Origin: Pelomonas sp. Root1237
Lineage (GTDB): Bacteria; Pseudomonadota; Gammaproteobacteria; Burkholderiales; Burkholderiaceae_C
Direction: 5' to 3'
Length of the DNA: 64,000 nt
Assembly: GCF_001425055.1 (NCBI RefSeq)
Contig: NZ_LMDK01000003.1
Coordinates: forward strand, 19,528 to 83,527
This document shows positions 36,907-44,808 of the stretch, piece by piece. Position numbers and translations under genes: made by a program. Numbering within the stretch: position 1 is the first letter of the stretch; the number at the start of each line of letters is the position of its first letter. The notes under the pieces are model-generated. The model was not told the origin of the DNA. It was given only the letters and a program-made list of their open reading frames with translations, and searched no databases.

Positions 36907-38538
36907 ATGAATCCAGAATCTTCCGAGACGTTTCTTGCCGCGTTGCAGTCGGCTCGCCGCCGCATCGCAATGCCGGCTGAGGACAATGGCGATGTCACCG
37001 TGCTCGATCAGTTGCGACGCGATGTGCGTTGGCGCGATTGCCTTCCGAGCTTGCTGCGCGAAGTCGGTGGACTGGAAACTGTCGACAGTGCCGTGCTGCG
37101 CGTCAAACCGGCCATCGAGTTGTTCGGTACGTCTGGTGCCGCGATGGCACGCCAGTTGCGCGCCGTTCCAGTACTGCTGGGTGGCGACCCGAACCAGCTT
37201 CGGCTGGCGATGGCGGACCCGTGGGACGATGTGGCTTTGCGGCGAGCCACTCAGTCTTTAGGGCGGCGTGTCCCTGCGCTAGCCGCGACCGGCGAGCAAC
37301 TGGCTGCTTGGCTTGGCGCTGCAGCGTCACCTGATTCTCCTGTTGGCCAGGAAGCGGCTGCTGCCGGCCCGGTCGTAGCGTTCGTAGATCGAGCGCTTCA
37401 GCACGCCTACGAAGTCGGTGCCAGCGACATCCACTTCGAATGTGGCCGCAAGGGCGTGACGGTTCGGCTACGACGTGATGGCGTATTGATCCCGCACGGC
37501 CAGCTTGACGGCGTGCGCCTGGCGGAGGAGGTCATATCGCGCATCAAGGTGCTCGCGCAGCTTGACATCACCGAACGTCGGCTACCCCAGGACGGCCGCT
37601 TTCGTACAGCGTTCTCTGGTGCGGAACTCGATTTGCGCGTGTCCATCATTCCAAGCGTGTTTGGCGAAGACGCAGTATTGCGGCTCCTGGACAAGGCCCA
37701 ACTGCGAGATCCTGGCGAGCAGGTGTCGTTGGATCGACTTGGATTCGATGTTGATAGCGCTGAAAGGATCCGCGATTTGGCGGCCTTGCCCCATGGCATG
37801 TTGCTGGTGACCGGGCCGACAGGCAGCGGCAAGACAACAACCGTCTACGCGGCGTTGTCTGAGGTCAACAACGGGATAGAAAAGATCGTCACCATCGAAG
37901 ACCCGGTCGAGTACGAGCTGTCGGGCGTGCTGCAGGTGCCTGTGAACGAACGCAAGGGACTCACGTTCGCTAGAGGCCTGCGTGCGATCTTGCGGCACGA
38001 TCCAGATCGCATCCTGGTTGGTGAGATCCGCGACGCGGAAACCGCAGAGATCGCCGTTCAGTCTGCATTGACGGGGCACCAAGTCCTGACGACGGTGCAC
38101 GCCAACAGCGTGTTCGACGTGACGGGACGCTTCAAGCACTTCGGTCTTGATATGTTTGGATTCATGGCGGCCTTGAACGGTGTGATCGTCCAGCGCCTCG
38201 TGCGATGCTTGTGTCGGCATTGCTTGACGACCCGACCAACCACGCCGCGAGAGGCGCAGTGGTTTGCCAGTCTCGATCTTCCCGTGCCGGAGGCAATGCC
38301 TCATCCAGCAGGCTGCCCGCACTGCGACCGTGTGGGCTATAGCGGCAGACGCGTCATCGCGGAAGTGCATGCGATTGACGATGGCTTTCGCGATCTGGTC
38401 ACGACTGGTGCGCCGGTGTCGGCGCTGCGCGATCATGTCTATCGACAAGGCGCCACGACGCTGTCCCGCTTGAGCGCCGACCTCGTGAATCGCCATGAAA
38501 CGAGTGCTGAGGAGATCAAGCGTGTGGTGGGCTGGTAA
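36907..38538 (+). CDS. gspE: Secretion ATPase GspE/PilB
   Basis: Cytoplasmic hexameric ATPase of 543 residues. The N-terminal GspE/MshEN-like domain (about 30-130: VPVLLGGDPNQLRLAMADPW) is followed by a catalytic domain. Walker A is GPTGSGKTT with K309, the Asp box contains TIEDPVEYELSG, Walker B is RILVGEIRDAETAE, and the His box is GHQVLTTVHANS. A tetracysteine zinc motif (CLCRHC and CPHC, about 434-478) is present as in GspE/PilB but not PilT. ATG follows an in-frame TTG. The end overlaps the start of the PilM-like gene by 17 nt. Confidence 0.94.
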   Translation: MNPESSETFLAALQSARRRIAMPAEDNGDVTVLDQLRRDVRWRDCLPSLLREVGGLETVDSAVLRVKPAIELFGTSGAAMARQLRAVPVLLGGDPNQLRLAMADPWDDVALRRATQSLGRRVPALAATGEQLAAWLGAAASPDSPVGQEAAAAGPVVAFVDRALQHAYEVGASDIHFECGRKGVTVRLRRDGVLIPHGQLDGVRLAEEVISRIKVLAQLDITERRLPQDGRFRTAFSGAELDLRVSIIPSVFGEDAVLRLLDKAQLRDPGEQVSLDRLGFDVDSAERIRDLAALPHGMLLVTGPTGSGKTTTVYAALSEVNNGIEKIVTIEDPVEYELSGVLQVPVNERKGLTFARGLRAILRHDPDRILVGEIRDAETAEIAVQSALTGHQVLTTVHANSVFDVTGRFKHFGLDMFGFMAALNGVIVQRLVRCLCRHCLTTRPTTPREAQWFASLDLPVPEAMPHPAGCPHCDRVGYSGRRVIAEVHAIDDGFRDLVTTGAPVSALRDHVYRQGATTLSRLSADLVNRHETSAEEIKRVVGW

Positions 38539-39229
38539 GCGGTCACGACGAACGGCGCTGGCCTACGTGGGAGCGCACGTCGTGAGGTTGGCGCAAGGTG
38601 AGACCTTGGTATACGCGGCGACGGCGACGGATCCGGAGGACGCGATTCGAGGACTTGCCGATGCGATCACTTTGCTGCCGCGTGGCACTCGTCTGCAGGT
38701 CTTCGTCAGTGGCGCGATCTGCCGCCCGTTTTTGATTCCGGCGGTAGAGGGCGCGCGCGATGCGATGGACTGGGCTGCGATTGCCGCGACGTTGGTAGAA
38801 GGGGCGACAGGCTTGCCGTCGGATAGCTTGGTCTGGATGGACGACGGCCAATCCTCTCCGCGATTCGCGGTGGCGATGCACCCGACATGGCAGGGGCACA
38901 TGCAGCGCGCATGCGGTTCGATGGTTGAGAACCTGAAGCCTTGGTGGGTGCTTGCGGTTGACCAGGTCCGAAGTAGCGGCGACTCCAGGCATGGGCTGGC
39001 CGTTTTCGACAGCGACGCGCTCGTGCTGTTGGTCGCTGAGGGCGGCACTTACTTGGAAGCTCAGGCCTATCCACTCCTTGATGAGGACCCCGACGCATTG
39101 CTACGCCGAGCGTTGATCACGCACGACTTGTCGCCCGACGCATTGGACGTGGTGCGCTTCCATCATGACGAGGTGGCCGGCGTTCCGGTGAATGCCGCGT
39201 TGCCGTTCAGTACGGGAGAAGCCGCATGA
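38522..39229 (+). CDS. PilM/GspL-like cytoplasmic protein (divergent)
   Basis: Protein of 235 residues with no membrane segment and no clear match that I can name with certainty. It has alternating strands and helices (TALAYVGAHVVRLAQGE, RLQVFVSGAICRPFLIPAV, WWVLAVDQVRSSGDSRHGLAVF in parts) that fit the actin-like fold of PilM or the cytoplasmic part of GspL. It lies between gspE and a PilN-like gene. GTG at 38522 is chosen because GAGGAGA lies 7-13 nt upstream; an ATG at 38495 would overlap gspE further. Its shortness compared with PilM (about 350 residues) suggests a reduced fold. Confidence 0.6.
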   Translation: MWWAGKRSRRTALAYVGAHVVRLAQGETLVYAATATDPEDAIRGLADAITLLPRGTRLQVFVSGAICRPFLIPAVEGARDAMDWAAIAATLVEGATGLPSDSLVWMDDGQSSPRFAVAMHPTWQGHMQRACGSMVENLKPWWVLAVDQVRSSGDSRHGLAVFDSDALVLLVAEGGTYLEAQAYPLLDEDPDALLRRALITHDLSPDALDVVRFHHDEVAGVPVNAALPFSTGEAA

Positions 39230-39747
39230 GACGCTTGCAAGTTGAATTCGCGCCTCCACGGCGTCCCGTTGCGGCGCTCGTCGCGCTCGGCGTGGCGTCT
39301 GCTGTGATCACCGTGGCGTGTGGTATCGGCGCATTCCAAGCTTGGGAGCGGCGACAGGGCCTCATGGCGCAACTAGATAGGGAGACGCTCGAAGCGAATC
39401 GACTGAAAGCTGCTTTGAATGCACAGGCTCAGCATGCCGCAGCAGAGGCGAAGGATGCGCCTTTTGCCCAGGATGCACGGGCTATCGTCCAACTTGCAGC
39501 ATTCCCCATTCAGCGAGCGCTTCGTGCATTGGAGGCGGTGGCAGTAGATGGCATTCGGCTCAACGCCATCGACGCAAACGCGGTTCGCGGTACCGTCGAC
39601 GTGCAATTGGAATTCGATGACTACAAGAGTTTGATTGCTTACCTGGAGCGACTCAATGACGGCGAGCCAACCCAACGCTGGAGTCTCGTGACTGCCGAGG
39701 CAAGCGGCCAGCGGAAGCAGGCGGCAATCCGCTCCAACTGGCGCTGA
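39226..39747 (+). CDS. PilN/GspL-like inner-membrane protein
   Basis: Bitopic protein of 173 residues: short cytoplasmic N-terminus (MRRLQVEFAPPRRP), a membrane helix (VAALVALGVASAVITVACGI), a coiled coil (QGLMAQLDRETLEANRLKAA) and a small ferredoxin-like periplasmic domain (about 85-165: IQRALRALEAVAVDGIRLNA, VDVQLEFDDYKSLIAYLERL). This is the PilN layout. The ATG overlaps the PilM-like stop (ATGA). It is the last gene of the operon. Its expected partner, the PilO-like protein, is encoded at the opposite end. Confidence 0.72.
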   Translation: MRRLQVEFAPPRRPVAALVALGVASAVITVACGIGAFQAWERRQGLMAQLDRETLEANRLKAALNAQAQHAAAEAKDAPFAQDARAIVQLAAFPIQRALRALEAVAVDGIRLNAIDANAVRGTVDVQLEFDDYKSLIAYLERLNDGEPTQRWSLVTAEASGQRKQAAIRSNWR

Positions 39748-39774
39748 GCGCACAACCCCGCCGATGGATTTTTG

Positions 39775-39806
39775 ATGACTACCGCAGCGTTTGCTGCACC
39801 AGTCAT
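39775..39806. terminator. Imperfect hairpin between convergent secretion operon and MFS gene
   Basis: ATGACT-ACC-GCAGC-GTTT-GCTGC-ACC-AGTCAT forms two stems (6 and 5 bp) around a symmetrical ACC/ACC internal loop. It lies between two converging genes and overlaps the last codons of the minus-strand MFS gene. There is no T tract on either side after the stem, so bidirectional termination is only a possibility. Confidence 0.4.
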
Positions 39807-41143
39807 TGCGAGGAAATCCTGGGGGGCAACGGCACCGAAGATCGCTGAAGGCGCAACAGGCACACAACGCACAGCAGAGAGAAAACCGTTCCTGCAAGCA
39901 ACGTGTAGCGATAGTCGTGTTCGGACAGGTCGAGCATCGGCCCTTGGACGCTGCTGACCAGGATCGTGCCGAAGATCACCATCAGATCTTTGGTCGAGTT
40001 GAACTGCACGAATCTTTCGCGCGGGAAAAGCGCCATCGGCATTGATGCGGCAGCCGTGAACCAGGCGCCGGAAATCACCACGTGGGCGAAGTAGAAGACG
40101 CGGAAGCTGGCGGCGTCCGACACCAAGGCGAAGCCGGCCGCCGAGATGGCGCAATACACCGTCATGATGGCTACCGAGACCCGCACCGCACCCAAGCGAT
40201 CAGCCATCGATCCAATGGCAAAGGCCGACACGATGGACACCGCATAGCCGGCTGCCGTCAATGCGCCCAGCGTGGCCTTCTGGATGCCGGCTGCGTGCGC
40301 GTAGTGCAGATAGAAGGTGTTGAAGGGGCTGAAGGTGACGCTCGCCAGCACGAAGGCGGCGACGGCCCACCCGTAGGAGCGATGGCGAAAGCAGGCCAGC
40401 ACGTGGTCGAGGGGAAATCTCAGCCGGCGCTCCGTCTTGTCAGCGGGCGCGGTGTCGGGTGGCAAGGGTGTCTCCTTCAGCATCAACGCCATCGCCAGGA
40501 TAGGCAGGCAGAAGAAGAGGCCGACGCCCATCAAAACCTCGCGCAGATGGTGGTCCGTGAGCGCGAAGATCCAGTTGTGATACGCGATGCCGATCGTCAG
40601 GCTGACGATTCGGAACACCGCGAAGAAGCGACCGAGCAGGCCCGCGGGCACGAGGTCATTGACGAGGCCGTTGAACAGCGAGAAAGCGCTGATGGCCGCG
40701 CAGTCGAATGCGGCCCAGAACAGGCTGAACAACGCGAGTCGGCAGTTGTGCAGGCCAGGTGACCAGCTGCCCATTGCCGCATCGAGCGAGCCCGCCAGCG
40801 TGGGTGAAGCGGCCAGGCCCACCATGGCCAGCAGGCCGGTGGGCGCTGCAATCATCAAAAAGGGCTTGCGCCTGCCAAGGCGGCTGCGGCAGCGGTCCGA
40901 GTGATAGCCGGCCAGGGGGACCAACAGCAGGCTCAAGGCGGCGGGCACCGTGGACAGCAGCAGCGAGATCGTCGTATCAGATGCCGCGTGCCGGCGCAGC
41001 AGCTCCAGTGCGCTGGGCACGGCAGCGCGCTCGCGTATCGAAACGCCGAAGTCGCCGCACAGCAGCCAGAGCAGCAGGGCGCCCAGCCCGACAAGGCTGA
41101 GCGGCACAGCCGCTCCAGCTCTCGCAGCCAGTGCGCGATTCAT
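39803..41143 (-). CDS. MFS sugar transporter (GPH/SLC45-like)
   Basis: Inner-membrane transporter of 446 residues with about 12 hydrophobic helices. The loop DRCRSRLGRRKPFLMIAAP after the second helix and the SMADRLGAVRV loop in the second half are typical of sugar-cation symporters related to the GPH and SLC45 groups. The ATG lies 1 nt after the LacI stop codon, so the two form an operon. It probably imports an oligosaccharide or sugar released by the locus across the inner membrane. A longer in-frame start at 41194 would overlap the regulator and is unlikely. Confidence 0.87.
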   Translation of the reverse strand: MNRALAARAGAAVPLSLVGLGALLLWLLCGDFGVSIRERAAVPSALELLRRHAASDTTISLLLSTVPAALSLLLVPLAGYHSDRCRSRLGRRKPFLMIAAPTGLLAMVGLAASPTLAGSLDAAMGSWSPGLHNCRLALFSLFWAAFDCAAISAFSLFNGLVNDLVPAGLLGRFFAVFRIVSLTIGIAYHNWIFALTDHHLREVLMGVGLFFCLPILAMALMLKETPLPPDTAPADKTERRLRFPLDHVLACFRHRSYGWAVAAFVLASVTFSPFNTFYLHYAHAAGIQKATLGALTAAGYAVSIVSAFAIGSMADRLGAVRVSVAIMTVYCAISAAGFALVSDAASFRVFYFAHVVISGAWFTAAASMPMALFPRERFVQFNSTKDLMVIFGTILVSSVQGPMLDLSEHDYRYTLLAGTVFSLLCVVCLLRLQRSSVPLPPRISSQ

Positions 41144-41144
41144 G

Positions 41145-42164
41145 TCAGCCGCGCAGAGCCACGGGGCCGGTCGACTTGCGGACGACGAGTTCAAGCGGGA
41201 GGGCGATCTTCCTCGCCCCGACGCCCTGGCCCTCGATCAGCGCCACGAGCTCTCGTACCGCGCACGCGCTGAGTTCCACCAGCGGCTGGCGCATCGTCGT
41301 CAGGGGTGGGTGGATGTGGCTGGAGATGGCGATGTCGTCGAAACCCACGACCGAGATGTCTTCGGGGACGCGCAGGCCTTTGCTGTGGATGGCGTCGATG
41401 GCGCCGAACGCCATCTCGTCGTTGGCCGCGAAGATGGCGGTGGGCGGCTCCGGCAGGTCCAGCAGCTGCACGGTGGCCGCGTAGCCGCCGGTCTGGACGA
41501 AACGACCCGGAACGATCAGCGCCGGGTCTGCGGCGATGCCGGCTTCGTTCAGGGCTTCGACATAGGCGGCCTGCCGCTCGGTGCTCTGGCCCGTGTAGTG
41601 GGAGCCGGCAATGAACGCGATGCGACGGTGCCCCAGCGACAGCAGGTGCTCGACTGCCGTGCGGGCGCCCTTGCGGTTCTCGACGACGACGACGGGCAGC
41701 CCCATGGCGCGCGCATCGAAGTTGACGAACACACAGGGCAACTGGCGGTGTTCAAGGTCGCCGAGGTAGGCATCCTCGACGTTCGGCATGGGCAGGATCA
41801 GGCCGGCGCACAGGTTGGCGAGCATGTCCCGAGTGTCTGCGCGGCCTGGGGCGTCGAAACGGTCGGCGTTGAACAGCAGGATGTCGTAGCCGCGGGCACG
41901 CGCTTCGTTGCTGATCTCCTTCGTGATCTCGTGCAGCACCAGTGAGCCGAAGTTGTTCACGAAGATACCGATGAGCCGGCTTTTCTCGCCGCGCATGCGT
42001 CGCGCCACCATGTCGGGCGAGTAGTTCAGCTTGGCCGCAGCCTCCATGACGCGTGCGCGTGCATCTTCCGAGACGTAGCCCGTGCCGCGGATTGCACGCG
42101 ATGCGGTGATGGGCGCGACACCGGCCAACTTCGCTACTTCACTGAGCCTGCTGGGTTTTGGCAT
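41145..42164 (-). CDS. LacI-family transcriptional regulator of the polysaccharide locus
   Basis: Repressor of 339 residues. The N-terminal HTH reads RLSEVAKLAGVAPITASRAI followed by NYSPDMVARRMRG hinge residues, then a periplasmic-binding-protein-like ligand domain (IGIFVNNFGSLVLHEI, ILLFNADRFDAPG, GHRRIAFIAG, IFAANDEMAFGAIDAI, ISVVGFDDIAISSHI). Glucose-repression GntR-type operators are typical for this family. It is divergent from GH105. Palindromic AACGTT-type sites lie in the intergenic region and upstream of the first TonB receptor. The start is MPKPSRLSEV; upstream in-frame codons do not look like HTH sequence. Confidence 0.95.
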   Translation of the reverse strand: MPKPSRLSEVAKLAGVAPITASRAIRGTGYVSEDARARVMEAAAKLNYSPDMVARRMRGEKSRLIGIFVNNFGSLVLHEITKEISNEARARGYDILLFNADRFDAPGRADTRDMLANLCAGLILPMPNVEDAYLGDLEHRQLPCVFVNFDARAMGLPVVVVENRKGARTAVEHLLSLGHRRIAFIAGSHYTGQSTERQAAYVEALNEAGIAADPALIVPGRFVQTGGYAATVQLLDLPEPPTAIFAANDEMAFGAIDAIHSKGLRVPEDISVVGFDDIAISSHIHPPLTTMRQPLVELSACAVRELVALIEGQGVGARKIALPLELVVRKSTGPVALRG

Positions 42165-42274
42165 AGATCGACGCTGAGATGGAATACCAGAATGTGGTGA
42201 CGATACCACATTCGTTGGCGCGGCCGGCAAAGCGTGCCGGTCGCGCAAATTTCTTTGTGATTTCGATTTGATAT

Positions 42275-42286
42275 GCTAACGTAACC
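42275..42286. promoter_or_regulatory. Candidate LacI operator between lacI-type regulator and GH105
   Basis: GCTAACGTAACC matches the palindrome GGTAACGTTACC in 10 of 12 positions. It lies between the divergent regulator and GH105 genes, 111 nt upstream of the LacI-type ATG and 85 nt upstream of the GH105 start. Two near-identical sites occur upstream of the TonB receptor gene. Confidence 0.65.
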
Positions 42287-42370
42287 ATACTCTATGGCCG
42301 CAGCAGCCAACCGGCGGGCTGCGCCGACCAAGCCGACGCATTGGAATTGCTCCGTGCGTTCAACGGATCG

Positions 42371-43516
42371 ATGCTGATGAAACTGAAGAATTGCGTGAGC
42401 GGCTTGTTATTGACGCTGGGCATTGCTCTGGGTGGATGTGCGGGCGCGCCCGCTCAGAATGGCAGCAATCGCGGCGAAGTGATTGCGGCGATCAACAAGG
42501 TCAATTCCTACTGGCAGGCGCGCGCACCCGCTCAGGACAGCCCGTTCTGGAATGTGGCGGCCTATCACACCGGCAATATGGAAGCCTACCGGGTGACCGG
42601 CAATGAAAGTTATCGGCGCTATACCGAGACCTGGGCCGAATACAACCAATGGGCGGGCGCGCGGTCCAAGGATAAATCGGCCTGGAAATACACCTACGGC
42701 GAAACGCCGGAGCACGTGCTATTCGGTGATTGGCAGATCTGCTTTCAGGTTTACGCGGATCTTTATCAACTGGAGAAGGATCCGCGCAAGATTGCCCGCG
42801 CCCGCGAGGTGATGGAATATCAGATGAGCACCCCCGACAAGGACTATTGGTGGTGGGTGGATGGGTTGTATATGGCCATGCCGGTCATGACAAAGATGTA
42901 CGAGGCCACCGGCAATCGCCAGTATCTCGACAAGATGTACGAGTATTACAGCCACGCCAACAGCATCATGTACGACGCGCAGGAGAAGCTCTATTACCGG
43001 GACGCGAGATACGTGTTCCCGCAGCACAAGAGCGTCAACGGCAAGAAGGACTTCTGGTCCCGCGGCGATGGGTGGGCATTTGCGGCGCTTGCCAGGGTCC
43101 TGTCGGAATTGCCGCAGGACGATCCGCACCGCGGTGAGTACGTGCAGCGCCTCCAGGACATGGCTGCGGCGCTGCTGCCGCTGCAGCAACCCGAGGGTTA
43201 CTGGACGCGCAGCCTCATGGACCCGGCCCATGCGCCGGGCCCCGAGACCAGCGGGACGGCCTTCTTCACCTACGGGCTGCTGTGGGGCATCAACAATGGC
43301 CTGCTGCCGCGTGACCGGTATCTGCCTGCGGCGCAGCGCGGCTGGCATTACCTGACAACCGTGGCCCTGCAGCCCGACGGCAAGCTGGGCTATGTGCAGC
43401 CGATCGGCGACCGCGCGATTCCGGGGCAGGTGGTAGACCAGAATTCCACGTCGCACTTCGGCGTCGGCGCCTTCCTGCTGGCGGGGGCTGAAATGGTCCG
43501 TCTGCTCGACAAATAA
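42371..43516 (+). CDS. GH105 unsaturated rhamnogalacturonyl/glucuronyl hydrolase, lipoprotein
   Basis: Enzyme of 381 residues that hydrolyses the 4,5-unsaturated uronic acid left at the non-reducing end by lyases. The lipobox LALGGC is read as IALGGC (Cys23). The (alpha/alpha)6 barrel carries WWWVDGLYMAMP with catalytic-type D164, SRGDGWAFAALARVL, and ETSGTAFFTYGLLWGIN, all characteristic of GH105. The start ATG at 42371 is followed by a second ATG two codons on; neither has a strong ribosome-binding site. It is the first gene of the main operon, 207 nt from the divergent LacI gene, with a candidate LacI operator between them. Confidence 0.92.
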   Translation: MLMKLKNCVSGLLLTLGIALGGCAGAPAQNGSNRGEVIAAINKVNSYWQARAPAQDSPFWNVAAYHTGNMEAYRVTGNESYRRYTETWAEYNQWAGARSKDKSAWKYTYGETPEHVLFGDWQICFQVYADLYQLEKDPRKIARAREVMEYQMSTPDKDYWWWVDGLYMAMPVMTKMYEATGNRQYLDKMYEYYSHANSIMYDAQEKLYYRDARYVFPQHKSVNGKKDFWSRGDGWAFAALARVLSELPQDDPHRGEYVQRLQDMAAALLPLQQPEGYWTRSLMDPAHAPGPETSGTAFFTYGLLWGINNGLLPRDRYLPAAQRGWHYLTTVALQPDGKLGYVQPIGDRAIPGQVVDQNSTSHFGVGAFLLAGAEMVRLLDK

Positions 43517-43536
43517 CGGCGCAGCCAGGAGACAAA

Positions 43537-44808
43537 GTGCAACGTCGAAATTTCATGCGCGCTGCGGCCTTGGGGCCGACCGTGCCGGCCCTGTTGGCCA
43601 CCAGCGAGGCGGCAGCTGCGGCGACTGCTGCGACTGCCGCTGCGCCTGGACAGGAGCGTGCCTACATGCTCAACCTGCTGCGCCAGATGGCGGAGCCGGT
43701 GCTGGGCCTGATGTCCAAAGGCGAGCTGAAAAAGAAGTTCGCGCTCGAACTGAGCCCCACCTGGGATGGCCGCGACCCTTCCGTCGCCTATCTTGAATGT
43801 TTCGGCCGCCTGATTTCGGGCATCTCGCCGTGGCTCGCGCTGCCGGCGGATGACACTGCCGAGGGCAAGCTGCGCCAGCGCCTGCAACAACAGGCGCTGC
43901 AGAGCTACGCCAACGCGGTCGACCCCAAGAGCCCCGACTACCTGACCTGGAAGGGACATGGCCAGGCGCTGGTGGATTCCGCCTATTTCACCAACGCGCT
44001 GATGCGCGCACCCAAGGTGTTGTGGGAGCCGCTGGACGCGGCCACGAAAGGCCGCATCGTCGCCGAGATCAAGGGCCTGCGCCGCATCGAGGTGCCCTAC
44101 ATCAACTGGCTGCTGTTCGCGGCGATGAACGAGGCTTGGCTGCTGTCCATCGGTGAGGAATCCGACCCGATGCGCATGAACGGGGCCATCCGCAAGATCA
44201 ACGAGTGGTATGTCGGCGACGGCTGGATCAAGGACGGCCAGGACTTCCATTTCGACTACTACTGCTCCTACGTCATGTACCCCATGCTGCTCGAGATCCT
44301 CGAGGTGCTGGTGGCCAGGAAGGGGCCGTTCTGGAACGCCAAGCCCGAGGACCTGCTCGCGCAGGCCACCAAGCGTGCGCAGCGCTATTGCGAGCATCTG
44401 GAGCGCTTCGTCGGCCCGCAGGGCAGCTACCCGCCGATCGGCCGCTCGCTGACCTACCGCACCGCGGTGTTCCAGCCGCTGGCCTTGCTGGCCTGGCGCA
44501 AGCAGCTGCCGGCATCGTTGCCCGAGGGGCAGGTGCGCTCGGCCTTGCACGCCGCGCACGTGGCGATCTGGGACGGCCCCGGAAACTTCACGAAGGACGG
44601 TTTCCTGACCATCGGCTTTCGCGGCCATCAGCCCGAACTGGGGGACTGGTACTCCAACAACGGCAGCATGTACATCGCCGCGGCGGGCCTGCTCGCGCTG
44701 GGCCTGCCCGCGACCGACTCCTACTGGACGGCGCCGGCGCAGGACTGGACGCAGAAGAAGGCGTTCAGCAGCAACCGCTTTCCCAAAGACTACGCCGTGG
44801 GCTACTGA
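43537..44808 (+). CDS. DUF2264 (GH154-like) glycoside hydrolase
   Basis: Protein of 423 residues with a TAT-like signal (QRRNFMRAAALGPTVPALLA). The mature part matches DUF2264, whose members include GH154 beta-glucuronidases: KFALELSPTWDGRDPSVAYL, ECFGRLISGISPWLALP, VPYINWLLFAAMNEAWLLS, VGDGWIKDGQDFHFDYY, QGSYPPIGRSLTYRTAVFQP. An (alpha/alpha)6 barrel is expected. The start is GTG with AGGAGA just upstream, 20 nt after GH105. The stop overlaps the ATG of the DUF4861 gene. Removal of glucuronic acid from the glycan is the likely role, based on family. Confidence 0.87.
   Translation: MQRRNFMRAAALGPTVPALLATSEAAAAATAATAAAPGQERAYMLNLLRQMAEPVLGLMSKGELKKKFALELSPTWDGRDPSVAYLECFGRLISGISPWLALPADDTAEGKLRQRLQQQALQSYANAVDPKSPDYLTWKGHGQALVDSAYFTNALMRAPKVLWEPLDAATKGRIVAEIKGLRRIEVPYINWLLFAAMNEAWLLSIGEESDPMRMNGAIRKINEWYVGDGWIKDGQDFHFDYYCSYVMYPMLLEILEVLVARKGPFWNAKPEDLLAQATKRAQRYCEHLERFVGPQGSYPPIGRSLTYRTAVFQPLALLAWRKQLPASLPEGQVRSALHAAHVAIWDGPGNFTKDGFLTIGFRGHQPELGDWYSNNGSMYIAAAGLLALGLPATDSYWTAPAQDWTQKKAFSSNRFPKDYAVGY

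Noticed and set aside
39775..39806. Attachment site or insertion-sequence end suggested by the inverted repeat between convergent genes
   Set aside because: There is no transposase, no target duplication and no second copy in the window; a weak terminator is the simpler reading.
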